Of a stretch of 32,679 nt of DNA, positions 1-7,622 are shown in pieces. Location of the stretch: positions 1-32,679 of the forward strand of contig JAJONL010000018.1 in the NCBI GenBank assembly GCA_021323395.1, in the 5' to 3' direction. The stretch comes from Nitrospira sp. GTDB taxonomy: Bacteria > Nitrospirota > Nitrospiria > Nitrospirales > Nitrospiraceae. The position numbers and the translations under genes were made by a program. The notes below the pieces were generated by a model. It searched no databases and was not told where the DNA came from. It saw nothing but the letters and a program-made list of their open reading frames with translations. Every line of letters begins with the position of its first letter. The first letter of the stretch is position 1.

Positions 1-19
1 GCTGGATGGGTATCCTCTG

Positions 20-40
20 CGCAGTGCTCAATGCACTGCG
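20..40. promoter_or_regulatory. Palindrome upstream of the NirK-like gene
   Basis: Two perfect 8-base arms (CGCAGTGC and GCACTGCG) are separated by a 5-base spacer and end 36 bases before the start codon of the NirK-like gene. This could be a dimeric regulator's operator or a 5' leader hairpin. I could not match it to a known regulator consensus, so the role is inference only. Confidence 0.35.
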
Positions 41-76
41 GACCGATTCATTAATCACATAGAGGAGCCCTAACAA

Positions 77-1069
77 ATGCCAGTACGCAATATCTTGACT
101 CGTCAATCGTTGATTTCAACCATCCTTGGATTGGCTTCTATCTATGGCGTGGGGGTGCAGCAGGTCGATTCAGCCTTCGCAAAGGTCGTCGAGGTGACCA
201 TGACAGCCGTCGAAACCAAACTCGTCATCGACGGCGAAGGCCATACATATGACGCGTGGACCTTCAACGGCCAATTCCCCGGTCCAGTCATTCGTGTGCA
301 GGAGGGAGATGAGGTTCTCTTTTCACTCACGAATCCAGAAACCAATGGCCGGCCCCATTCGATGGACTTTCATGCCGCGAAAGCCAATTTCCTGGAGCAT
401 TACAAGGAGGTTCGCCCGGGCGAATCGCTTCAATATCGATTCAAGGCCCAATGGCCGGGCATTTTCGCCTACCACTGCGGGGCCTCACCCATGATCCAGC
501 ACATTGCGCGTGGGATGATGGGAGCCATCATCGTCGATCCCAAGGATCCGATGGCCATGCCGAAAGCCGATCGTGAGTACGTGCTGGTGCAGAGTGAACT
601 CTTCAAGGATCCGGATGATGTGGATGCCATGTTTGACCGGAAGTATCAGCACGTCGTCTTCAACGGTTCGGTGTTCCGCTACGATCCTGTGCATAGCAAA
701 GCGGGAGGAGAATTTTTAGAGGCTCGACCAGGGGAACGTGTTCGCTTCTATTTCGTCAATGCCGGACCCAACAATGTGTCGGCCGTCCATCCGATTGCCG
801 AAATTTGGAGCGATGTCTGGGAGAGCGGGAATCCTGCGAACCACACGCGGGGAGTTCAAACGCAGTTGATCCCGCCTGCTGGAGCCGCCGTTCTCGATAT
901 GGTGGTGGGAGAGGATGAGGGCGTGTATCCGATCGTCACGCATTCCTTGACTGATGCCCTTCGTGGCGCCATCGCGCTCTTGAAGGTGAGTAATGAAGCC
1001 AAGACGCTGGCGCTCATGCCCTTTGTAGAACCGATCAAGCTGACCGAGCAGCATATAACCGCCAAGTAG
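77..1069 (+). CDS. Exported NirK-like two-domain multicopper oxidase (copper nitrite reductase family)
   Basis: The 330-residue protein starts with a Sec-type signal peptide (hydrophobic segment about residues 11-25, likely cleavage after the AFA at 33-35), so it should act in the periplasm. Two cupredoxin domains follow. In domain 1, H94, C134, H142 and M147 match the type 1 copper ligands, with the C-to-H spacing of 8 seen in AniA-type (class II) nitrite reductases. H99 and H133 match type 2 copper ligands and D97 the catalytic aspartate. In domain 2, H238 in VHPIAEIW and H289 in THSLTDAL align with the catalytic histidine and the third type 2 ligand. All key residues of a nitrite-to-NO reductase are therefore present. 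Other two-domain multicopper oxidases share this fold, so the substrate is inferred. The ATG at 77 has an AGAGGAG ribosome site 10 bases upstream. A palindrome lies in front and a hairpin directly behind. Confidence 0.85.
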   Translation: MPVRNILTRQSLISTILGLASIYGVGVQQVDSAFAKVVEVTMTAVETKLVIDGEGHTYDAWTFNGQFPGPVIRVQEGDEVLFSLTNPETNGRPHSMDFHAAKANFLEHYKEVRPGESLQYRFKAQWPGIFAYHCGASPMIQHIARGMMGAIIVDPKDPMAMPKADREYVLVQSELFKDPDDVDAMFDRKYQHVVFNGSVFRYDPVHSKAGGEFLEARPGERVRFYFVNAGPNNVSAVHPIAEIWSDVWESGNPANHTRGVQTQLIPPAGAAVLDMVVGEDEGVYPIVTHSLTDALRGAIALLKVSNEAKTLALMPFVEPIKLTEQHITAK

Positions 1070-1076
1070 TCTCCCG

Positions 1077-1106
1077 CGGCCGGGCGGCTACACAGCCGCC
1101 CGGCCG
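1077..1106 (+). terminator. Strong hairpin after the NirK-like gene
   Basis: A perfect 12-bp GC-rich stem (1077-1088 with 1095-1106) closes a 6-base loop, 7 bases after the stop codon. No T-run follows, so it may act as a weak or Rho-assisted terminator or as a 3'-end stabiliser. It lies between two convergent genes and could serve both. The remaining bases up to 1257 show nothing else. Confidence 0.6.
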
Positions 1107-1257
1107 GCATCGAGTCCTCCCCAGTCGCCGTATGTCGGGTATAGCAGACAGGCATCGCTTCAGTTGCTCACCATTCACATGCAGGGTGAACCTCGCCCTC
1201 ACCTAGCCTGGCGCCTCTATCCGCTCGATGGCCTGCAACAGAATGCCTGGCGCTCCT

Positions 1258-2304
1258 CTATTTCATCGACGCCATATCGATGACGAAGCGGTAGCGCACA
1301 TCGCCGCGGACGAGCCGGTCGTAGGCATCGTTGATCCGTTGGATGGGAATGACTTCGACGTCCGCCCCGAACTTATGTTTACCGCAGAAGTCGAGCATCT
1401 CCTGCGTCTCCTTAATACCACCGATCAGAGAACCCACCAGCCGCCGCCGCTTGAGGATCAAGGGAAACGCTCCCAGCTGAGCGGGCTTGTCAGGAGCGCC
1501 GACCAATATCATCGTACCGTCGGTCTTGAGCAATTCGAGATAGGCGTCTAAATCATGCGGCGCCGAGACCGTGTCCAGTATGAAATCGAATCGCTTGGCA
1601 AGGGTCGTGAAGGTGTCCGGTTGCGAAGTGGCGTAAAACTCCCGTGCCCCGAGCCGTTTGGCGTCGGCTTGTTTTCTGTCGGAGTGGCTCAGGACCGTGA
1701 CCTGTGCGCCGAGTGCCGCGCCGATCTTGATGGCCATATGACCCAAGCCTCCGAGCCCGACCACGGCGAGTCGGTGTTTCTTTCCCACGCGCCAATGTCG
1801 CAAGGGGGAGTAGGTCGTAATGCCGGCGCACAGGAGCGGCGCCGCTTCCTCCGGACGCAGACGTTTTGGAATTCGGACGACGTAACGCTGATCGACCACG
1901 ATCTTGGTGGAATAGCCGCCATAGGTGGGAGTGAGGCCGTCGCGTTCTGTGCCGTTGTACGTGAAGCTCAGATGGCCCTCGCAATATTGCTCCAGGCCTT
2001 TCTTGCAGGCAGGGCAGGTCCGGCACGAATCGACAAAACAGCCGACTCCTACCATGTGACCGACTTTAAATTGTTTGACCGAGGCGCCGACCTTTTCGAT
2101 CCTGCCGACAATTTCATGTCCCGGCACCATGGGGAAGAGTGAACCACCCCATTCATCCCGCGCCTGATGCACATCGGAATGGCATACGCCGCAATAATGA
2201 ATGTCGATGAGAATATCCTGTCGTCCGACCTCCCGGCGTGAGCAGGTGAATGGGGTGAGCGGAGTCGTGGCGTTCATTGCGGCATAGGCTTGGACGTCGA
2301 TCAT
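1258..2304 (-). CDS. Zinc-dependent NAD(P) alcohol dehydrogenase (YahK/cinnamyl-alcohol dehydrogenase-like)
   Basis: The 348-residue medium-chain dehydrogenase would interconvert alcohols and aldehydes with NAD(P)H in the cytoplasm. Catalytic zinc ligands are visible as C41 (GVCHSD), H63-E64 (PGHEIVG) and C159. The structural zinc site is complete with C94, C97, C100 and C108. The Rossmann motif GLGGLG is at 183-188. Length and motif order are those of the YahK/CAD branch, which usually prefers NADPH and aldehydes. Substrate specificity cannot be read from the sequence. It lies downstream of the PEGA-like lipoprotein gene on the same strand with a gap of about 50 bp, and is convergent with the NirK-like gene. 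No frameshift or missing residue is seen. Confidence 0.9.
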   Translation of the reverse strand: MIDVQAYAAMNATTPLTPFTCSRREVGRQDILIDIHYCGVCHSDVHQARDEWGGSLFPMVPGHEIVGRIEKVGASVKQFKVGHMVGVGCFVDSCRTCPACKKGLEQYCEGHLSFTYNGTERDGLTPTYGGYSTKIVVDQRYVVRIPKRLRPEEAAPLLCAGITTYSPLRHWRVGKKHRLAVVGLGGLGHMAIKIGAALGAQVTVLSHSDRKQADAKRLGAREFYATSQPDTFTTLAKRFDFILDTVSAPHDLDAYLELLKTDGTMILVGAPDKPAQLGAFPLILKRRRLVGSLIGGIKETQEMLDFCGKHKFGADVEVIPIQRINDAYDRLVRGDVRYRFVIDMASMK

Positions 2305-2357
2305 GATGGCTGATCCTTATCGCATTAAGAGGGTCAATTCCCACATCTCCGGCCCGC

Positions 2358-2741
2358 TCACCGTGCGCCGGCAGGCCGGTTCGCCTCTGGTTCGAGTGTC
2401 AGGTTAAAGACCGCAGGGTCCTGTTCCCAGGCGCCTGGGGCGATCAGGCCAAGGAGCGGTAGTAAAAAGATCGCCCCACCGACGACATCGACGATACCGA
2501 GACTGCTGAGTTTTCTGGAGGTCGACCGCACTTGGCTTGTATAGCCTGCTTTGTATACTTCCAGGGTGAGATCGCCTCGGCGAGACACCTGATGCTGCAA
2601 GGGCGTCGTTCCGGTGGAGATGCCATTGATGAGGACGTTGGCGCCCGGAGGATCGGAATTCACCATGAGAGGTTGAGAACTCCCGCCGAAGATCGAGCAA
2701 CCGGTCAGATTGACATAGCAGGCCATTAGGAGCCAGGGCAC
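2358..2741 (-). CDS. Small PEGA-like lipoprotein
   Basis: The protein is about 127 residues, beginning with a short hydrophobic stretch and a lipobox-like LTGC at residues 12-15, which suggests an N-terminally lipidated envelope protein. Residues about 27-60 (SDPPGANVLINGISTGTTPL) match the PEGA pattern, a small beta domain common in surface and envelope proteins. A hydrophobic segment at about 84-101 may be a membrane helix or loop. The first in-frame start is GTG at 2741; an ATG at 2726 would leave a very short signal. I see no strong ribosome site for either, so the start is uncertain. The function of PEGA lipoproteins is unknown. Confidence 0.65.
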   Translation of the reverse strand: MPWLLMACYVNLTGCSIFGGSSQPLMVNSDPPGANVLINGISTGTTPLQHQVSRRGDLTLEVYKAGYTSQVRSTSRKLSSLGIVDVVGGAIFLLPLLGLIAPGAWEQDPAVFNLTLEPEANRPAGAR

Positions 2742-2774
2742 AAGATTGAAGGCAGGATCGATGCTGCGGCGAAG

Positions 2775-2808
2775 AGGCGGGACCGCGGCGCCTTGCCGGG
2801 TCCCGCCT
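2775..2808 (-). terminator. Hairpin behind the 573-residue exported protein gene
   Basis: A perfect 10-bp stem (2775-2784 with 2799-2808) with a 14-base loop begins 8 bases past the stop codon of the minus-strand gene ending at 2817. There is no T-run. It probably marks the end of the sigma/anti-sigma/cytochrome unit. Confidence 0.55.
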
Positions 2809-2816
2809 TCGTCGCT

Positions 2817-4538
2817 TCAGGCGTGAGGCTCTGCAATGGTGGCGAGGATTGGTTTGAACATCGGGTCGGCGTCGAGCACGGCATGGAGCAACTCGGTTTT
2901 TAAGAAATACCGCCACACCTCCTCCGTATTGCCCGGCACTTCATCAAACCAGCGTTTGGCCTCGGTGAGATGTTGCAGCATCTTCGGTTTGTCCCCGTAA
3001 TTCGGTAAGAAGATCATGCTGTAGGCGAGCGTATACTCGGCCAAAAATTTATCGAGGGGGAGTTCGGCGAGAGCCAAGGAGGCCTCGGCATCGGCATAGG
3101 CCTGAGGTGTTTCCGGGTCATGCAAAATCCGGTTCCACGAGACTTTGTTGATGCGCGACCAGGCCAGTTGCAGCAGGGCTTCGGCCTTCGGAGTCTTCCG
3201 GTTGTCCGGGATGTCGTTCACCAACGCTTCAAACGTCTGAACCATGGGGATTTGATCGTTGTTCCAGCGGTACGCCACCCCGAGGCGAAAACGGTTGTCG
3301 AGCTGTTCCGGCCTGATGCTCACGAGGGTTTGAAGGGCCGGGATCAGTCGATAGAGAAAATCGGCGGGCGTCGGTTGTGAAAGGCCGCCCATTTCCATGC
3401 TGTTGGAAAGGTCTATGCGGGCCCCCTGCGCATAGATATTCCAATAGAACTCATCCACCACGATGCCCAGGGATGGGTTCTTGACGTTCAGCTGGTGGCT
3501 ATTGCGTCCCTCGTGCAGGAGCACGCTGTAGAGATGGCGCGTCAACACGGTGAGGGCGTCGGGTTGTTTGGGATCGATGAGCAGCACGCGATTGAGCAAG
3601 GCCACCCGGTCGCGCAGGTCGGGGAAGCTGGCGGCGCGCGCTGCAGCGGCCGTCAAGGTGCCAGGCTGATCGTCGGCCTCCCACCAACGCAATGAGTCGG
3701 GCAGGGCTCGGCTGGTCTCTGTGGCGAAAGGAATTTTGTCCGCGACCATCCCTGGCGCGTCGGGTTGTGGCGTAACGGGCAGATTGAAAACTGCGGCGTC
3801 ACCGGGGAAGCCATGTTGTTTCAGTCCGGTGAAGACGACCCATTGGGTGGTGACGGACTTGAGCGAACGGCGCGGACGTTTGATCGGGTTGGTCCATTTG
3901 ACATTGCCTGCCGCATAGGTGACCGGCGAGGTGAGCGGGTCGTGATACTGGACGGATAGCCGAACCAGCGTCGTAGGAGCGCTCAGCACCTTGCCATTGG
4001 TGGTGAACCTGAAGGAACCGGCTGGAATCGCCCGGCTGTTGACTGCCGTGACCTGAAGGCCGGTGCCGGGAGGAGAGGTCCCCAGGAGATCCATGACGAA
4101 CGCGGAGGCCGGGGCCCTCGGCAGATCATCTCCAAAGAACACCAAGGGTCCGGTGCTCGGCCAGATGATATCCATGACGGTGTCGGTTCGTGTGAGCATC
4201 GGGGCATGCGCCTCGGTCAGCGTCTGCCAGCACGACTCGTAGGACGGATCACCGGCTGGAGCGAATCGTTTGATCTTCGCCGTCGAGGCGGTGATGAAGC
4301 GATACTGGCAGGCAAAGTCCAACTGGCCGGCGGTCACCCGATCGCCGTGGGCGACGGCCTCGGCATAGCGCAGGGCCGTTTGAACGGCCGGGGTGCCTTT
4401 CGGTGCGGCGGCGGCAGATTGTTTCTTCCCGCCGGCAGCCAGCACCGGCTCGCCGGCTCCGGTCCACAAAAACAAAAGGCCGGCCAGGATGACAATAGCA
4501 CTCGTGTGTCGTCGGTGGAGCAGGTTCCCGCGGTTCAT
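2817..4538 (-). CDS. Large exported protein of unknown function with helical repeat-like C-terminal half
   Basis: I do not recognise this family. I place the start at the ATG at 4538, because a GGAGG lies 8 bases upstream; an upstream in-frame codon at 4559 lacks this. The 573-residue product has a basic N-terminus, a hydrophobic segment and an AxA-type cleavage site (PVLAAGG), so it is probably exported. The N-terminal half (to about residue 290) looks beta-rich. From about 300 on it is rich in Leu/Ala helices of TPR-like spacing. The short C-terminal part ends in a helix pair with no anchor. It follows the cytochrome c gene by 87 bp on the same strand, so it is plausibly in the same transcript and under the ECF sigma factor further upstream. 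A possible role is as an envelope assembly or scaffold protein; nothing stronger can be supported. Confidence 0.7.
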   Translation of the reverse strand: MNRGNLLHRRHTSAIVILAGLLFLWTGAGEPVLAAGGKKQSAAAAPKGTPAVQTALRYAEAVAHGDRVTAGQLDFACQYRFITASTAKIKRFAPAGDPSYESCWQTLTEAHAPMLTRTDTVMDIIWPSTGPLVFFGDDLPRAPASAFVMDLLGTSPPGTGLQVTAVNSRAIPAGSFRFTTNGKVLSAPTTLVRLSVQYHDPLTSPVTYAAGNVKWTNPIKRPRRSLKSVTTQWVVFTGLKQHGFPGDAAVFNLPVTPQPDAPGMVADKIPFATETSRALPDSLRWWEADDQPGTLTAAAARAASFPDLRDRVALLNRVLLIDPKQPDALTVLTRHLYSVLLHEGRNSHQLNVKNPSLGIVVDEFYWNIYAQGARIDLSNSMEMGGLSQPTPADFLYRLIPALQTLVSIRPEQLDNRFRLGVAYRWNNDQIPMVQTFEALVNDIPDNRKTPKAEALLQLAWSRINKVSWNRILHDPETPQAYADAEASLALAELPLDKFLAEYTLAYSMIFLPNYGDKPKMLQHLTEAKRWFDEVPGNTEEVWRYFLKTELLHAVLDADPMFKPILATIAEPHA

Positions 4539-4625
4539 GCGAACGACCTCCGGTAACAATAAAAGAAAACCACTGTACCACGGGGCTCTTTTCAGACGAA
4601 AGAGGCGGGAGCGCAGGGAACGAGT

Positions 4626-5102
4626 TTAGGGAGGGCCGACAAGTGGGGCCGGTGGGCGGGTAAACCGAACCAAGGAGCGAATGTATTGGAGCACGGCCAG
4701 TTGCTCTTCGGTGGACAGTACCTCTTGCCAGGCCGGCATGGCCGTATGTGATTTGCCTTGCGCGATGGTGCGCAGCAGTTCTTTGTCCGTCTTGGCCGAG
4801 GTGGCGGCCGAGATCAGATTCCCCGGTCTTGGCGATAGGAACGGCGCTTTGATACCGTCACCCCTGCCGCTCGCGCCGTGGCAGTCCATACAATGTTGGC
4901 GATAGATGCTTTGGCCGCGATCGGGCTCCTCGCTGGTTTGAGCCAAGACGAGTCCAATCCCGCTGCAAACCAGGAAGACGAACAGGAGAGGCGGTCCAGA
5001 GATCGGCGCGTTTCGCGCCGGGTTGGAGGGCCTTCCGACTGGAGAACAACGCTTGTCGGAGATTGGTGAGCGTGTCAGCGCCGGCATCATCGTGTGAGGC
5101 AA
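4626..5102 (-). CDS. Membrane-anchored or exported monohaem cytochrome c
   Basis: The 158-residue protein has a hydrophobic segment at about 37-54 that acts as signal or anchor, then a class I cytochrome c domain. The haem-binding motif CMDCH is at 71-75 and the likely axial methionine is M122 in HTAMPAW. The closing helix with LQYIRSL is typical. It should carry one electron in the periplasm; partners are unknown. The N-terminal stretch before the hydrophobic segment is unusually long. The first start is TTG at 5102; ATG codons at 5093 and 5090 are alternatives, and no clear ribosome site decides between them. The gene sits 10 bp behind the zinc-finger anti-sigma gene, which suggests co-transcription with the ECF sigma factor. 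Confidence 0.85.
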   Translation of the reverse strand: MPHTMMPALTRSPISDKRCSPVGRPSNPARNAPISGPPLLFVFLVCSGIGLVLAQTSEEPDRGQSIYRQHCMDCHGASGRGDGIKAPFLSPRPGNLISAATSAKTDKELLRTIAQGKSHTAMPAWQEVLSTEEQLAVLQYIRSLVRFTRPPAPLVGPP

Positions 5103-5112
5103 GGAGAGACGG

Positions 5113-5412
5113 TTAGACGGACGCCACGACTTTTAAAATCTGGCGCCTGAGAGCCGCCCGGTCTTTGGCGGAGAGTGAGGGTGACGGTCTTTGCCGGCAG
5201 AGCTGCACGGTGTGGCGGAGCGAATCGAGAAAAATTTCGCAGTTCGGGCAGTCACCGAGGTGGGCGCGAATTTCCTGGCACACGTCGCGGGAAAGCTCGT
5301 CATCCAAATAGGCCGACAGCCGTTCCAGAATCTTGACACAATTTCTTTTTCCGTGACCCTGGTGAGGGGTGGGCTTGCGGGTGCCTGGATATGTGCGTAC
5401 TCGATCGGCCAT
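5113..5412 (-). CDS. Zinc-finger (zf-HC2) anti-sigma factor
   Basis: The 99-residue protein carries the anti-sigma zinc-finger signature: C25 and the LSAYLDDELS helix, then H51-x3-C55-x2-C58 (HLGDCPNC). In this family the domain binds and inhibits the ECF sigma factor encoded next to it, often in response to redox or envelope signals. No membrane segment is present, so it is probably a soluble cytoplasmic anti-sigma, as in ZAS/RsrA-type systems. It lies 25 bp behind the sigma gene on the same strand. The ATG at 5412 has an AAGAAG stretch upstream. The first 20 residues are not part of the domain, and a start closer to residue 26 (GTG) is possible. Confidence 0.85.
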   Translation of the reverse strand: MADRVRTYPGTRKPTPHQGHGKRNCVKILERLSAYLDDELSRDVCQEIRAHLGDCPNCEIFLDSLRHTVQLCRQRPSPSLSAKDRAALRRQILKVVASV

Positions 5413-5437
5413 GACGGTTCTTCTTGACTATACCAAA

Positions 5438-6070
5438 CTATTTGAGACGGGTGTGAGTGTTCCGGTTCAAATCTCCCGCAAGCCCTCTGGCGCTGAGTTC
5501 TTTTCTGACGAAGAGCCGGGCTCGATGAAGCCGGGATTTGATGGCCCGTTCATTCAACTCCAAAATGCTGCCCACTTCTTTGGCGCTTAACCCTTCCATA
5601 TCCCGGAGCACCAGCACCATGCGGTATTTGGACGGCAACTTAGCGATGGCGCGATCGAGATCTTGGCGTAGCTCCTTATTCTCCAAGGCTTCTTGAGGGC
5701 TGAGGCCCTCCATCGGAATCTGCAGGGCGAACTCGCCCTCCGACGTCGGCACAAACTCTTCCAAGGATAATTCGCGATCCGGTTCACCCTTTCGTTTCCG
5801 GCGCATGCGAAAACATGCATGGGACGCAATGGCGTAGAGCCAGGTCGACACCTGCGCATCTCCGCGAAAACGGTCATAGGCACGATAGGCGTTCAGGAAC
5901 GTTTCTTGAACCAGGTCTTTGGCCGTTTCAACTTCCCCGCACAGACGATAAGCGAACCGGTACATGATATCGACGTGGTCGCGGTAGAGCTGATCGAACG
6001 ACTCGGGCGTAGAGGTGGAAGGAGAGGGGCCGTCGACGCTCCTTCGACGGCTTTTCTTCTGTGGAATCAT
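5438..6070 (-). CDS. ECF RNA polymerase sigma factor (RpoE-like)
   Basis: The 210-residue protein has the two ECF sigma domains. Region 2 covers about residues 23-92, with the DLVQETFLNAYR helix and the STWLYAIASH stretch that contact core enzyme and the -10 element. Region 4 covers about 127-190, including LPSKYRMVLVLRDMEGLSAKEV and the helix-turn-helix up to IKSRLHRAR. The linker is acidic and somewhat long. It heads a unit with its anti-sigma factor, a cytochrome c and a large exported protein. This suggests the regulon includes an envelope or electron-transfer response, possibly with autoregulation. The target promoter sequence cannot be deduced from this window alone. Confidence 0.92.
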   Translation of the reverse strand: MIPQKKSRRRSVDGPSPSTSTPESFDQLYRDHVDIMYRFAYRLCGEVETAKDLVQETFLNAYRAYDRFRGDAQVSTWLYAIASHACFRMRRKRKGEPDRELSLEEFVPTSEGEFALQIPMEGLSPQEALENKELRQDLDRAIAKLPSKYRMVLVLRDMEGLSAKEVGSILELNERAIKSRLHRARLFVRKELSARGLAGDLNRNTHTRLK

Positions 6071-6146
6071 AGGCGGGGGCGAGTCTACGGGCGACGTCGT
6101 ACTCTGTCAAGCGAAGGGTGCCGGCGGTGGGGCTAAGCCCGAAGCG

Positions 6147-7175
6147 TCAGTTGATACGGCGAATATCGACAACTCCCCCCTGCTGATCGAGCTCAATGGT
6201 AATCGGCCAGCCTTCTTTCAACGCCGCGAGGGCGGCGGGCCGCTGAGTCAAAGCGATGGATTGTTCGCCTTCGGGCGTCTGCATGACGAGCCGATTATGG
6301 TCATCCGACGCGTAGGTCAGGGGCCCCGACAGAAACCGACGCGATGGGGACGAGAGGCCTTCGTGGTAGAGATCGATCGCCACGTGTTGTTCCTGCACCC
6401 ACACCGACATTTCCTGCCCGACCTTGGCGTTCCGCACGCCAGTTTTCCCGCTCACGGTAACGATCCCCAAGGGGGTCTTCAGGAACACATAGTTGGCTTT
6501 CAACTTCGAGACGGTTCCGTTCAACAGCAGGTGAAGTTGGGATGCCGATCGAGGAATTTGATTCACTTGAAGATCAAACTGCACGTCATGGAGGCCGCGG
6601 ATAACGCCCGATCGATCGATTTCCACCGTGAAGGGAAGATGGTCCGGTCGCCCCGCAATTTTGGTTTCAAACGCTCCGAGTGCCAACGCTTGATCGCCGT
6701 CCGGGGTCCAGACGGTCACGGAGTTCTTTTCGGGAGACGTAAAATTGGGCAGCGCGGTGACATAGCGATGAACGAGGGTGCCGGCCCCCTTCTCGCGAAT
6801 ATCAATGACCGTGGTCGATCCGTGGATCCACAGCGTGATCTTTTGAGAGCTGCGGATATCGCGAAGCGTCGTTTTTGAACTGAGCGATAGTGGACCGATG
6901 GGAGTTTGTAAAAACACTATGCCCGGTTTTGATCTCCAGATGGAGCCGGAGAGTTGCACGGAAGGAGACAGAGGGACGGCAATCGGTTCCACTGTTTCCG
7001 GCATGACTGATTCTGGAGGCGCGATCGATTCACTCGGTTCTGGGGCCGAAGCGGGTTCCACAGCCGGAGGGTTGTTCTCTGCCCACGTGGAAGGGGTGAG
7101 AGCGGCCAATGAGAGCAGCAGGCTCCAGATAGCCGGTCGCAAGGGCAACCGATAACACATGGCTATGTTAATCAT
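6147..7175 (-). CDS. Exported protein with an internally duplicated beta-rich domain
   Basis: I place the start at the ATG at 7175. The protein then opens with a clear signal peptide (hydrophobic LLLSLAALTP and cleavage after STWA), whereas longer forms add an unlikely 75-residue tail. After a Pro/Glu-rich linker (about residues 32-72) come two copies of a unit of about 120 residues. Both copies share GIVFLQTPIG/YVFLKTPLG, a TxxxRxxxxxxxxxxxWV/WI block, LVHRYVT/PSRRFLS, VWTPDGDQALAL/MQTPEGEQSIAL and a closing TVEIDRSGVIRGLHD/TIELDQQGGVVDIRR. No catalytic motif is recognisable. The repeats suggest a beta-barrel or beta-sandwich periplasmic binding protein. It is 76 bp upstream of the sigma factor on the same strand. 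It could be part of that transcript, but no overlap or shared signal proves it. Confidence 0.75.
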   Translation of the reverse strand: MINIAMCYRLPLRPAIWSLLLSLAALTPSTWAENNPPAVEPASAPEPSESIAPPESVMPETVEPIAVPLSPSVQLSGSIWRSKPGIVFLQTPIGPLSLSSKTTLRDIRSSQKITLWIHGSTTVIDIREKGAGTLVHRYVTALPNFTSPEKNSVTVWTPDGDQALALGAFETKIAGRPDHLPFTVEIDRSGVIRGLHDVQFDLQVNQIPRSASQLHLLLNGTVSKLKANYVFLKTPLGIVTVSGKTGVRNAKVGQEMSVWVQEQHVAIDLYHEGLSSPSRRFLSGPLTYASDDHNRLVMQTPEGEQSIALTQRPAALAALKEGWPITIELDQQGGVVDIRRIN

Positions 7176-7622
7176 GTCATTCCCAGCGACATCCGGACTG
7201 AGTTCGCGCGACATCGCCCACGTCGTGACGTGGACGGTCTGCTTCGGTCGGGGCGGATCTTGCCGGCCAAGGCGGGTCGCAACATAATCTCCTGTGCGAA
7301 TAACATGCTGACTGGGGTGAGTCAAGTTGAAAGGCCTTCCGAGCTTTAGCTGGACGGCCTTTTTGCGCATCCTGCGCGCTATTCCGATACGGCATGCCAC
7401 GTGAGCTGATACGCGGCGTATTATGCAAAAATCGAGTTTTTCCGCAGCCTGTTAGGAACCACGGCTCATCGGAAAAGAGTTGACTGTGGAAGGACAGCGG
7501 CAAAGAACCAGATCACGGTGAAATATGAGGACTATGCATGACTGCCGGCGTCGAGCCTTGATCGGGAATCTCGAACCGTCCCTGTCGGAACTTGTCGGAC
7601 AGCGCTCTCCGCCGAAACGGCT
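7176..7622. other. Intergenic region between der and the exported repeat protein
   Basis: This stretch of about 450 bp has no gene I can support. Short reading frames here show no recognisable domain or good start. It contains the hairpin at 7330-7362 (separate entry). A T-rich tract and AAAAATCGAGTTTTT near 7434-7448 could be a small inverted repeat. Confidence 0.4.
7330..7362. terminator. Terminator-like stem in the der downstream region
   Basis: AAAGGCC (7330-7336) pairs with GGCCTTT (7356-7362), with three further pairs inside the stem. Both strands read as a hairpin. On the plus strand it continues into two more Ts. It lies about 260 bases behind the der stop and about 155 bases before the next minus-strand gene, so it could insulate the two. 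Confidence 0.4.

Noticed and set aside
6015-6878. Long plus-strand open frame (287 codons)
   Set aside because: It runs antisense to the exported repeat protein and the sigma gene, shows no domain and has the biased composition of a shadow frame.
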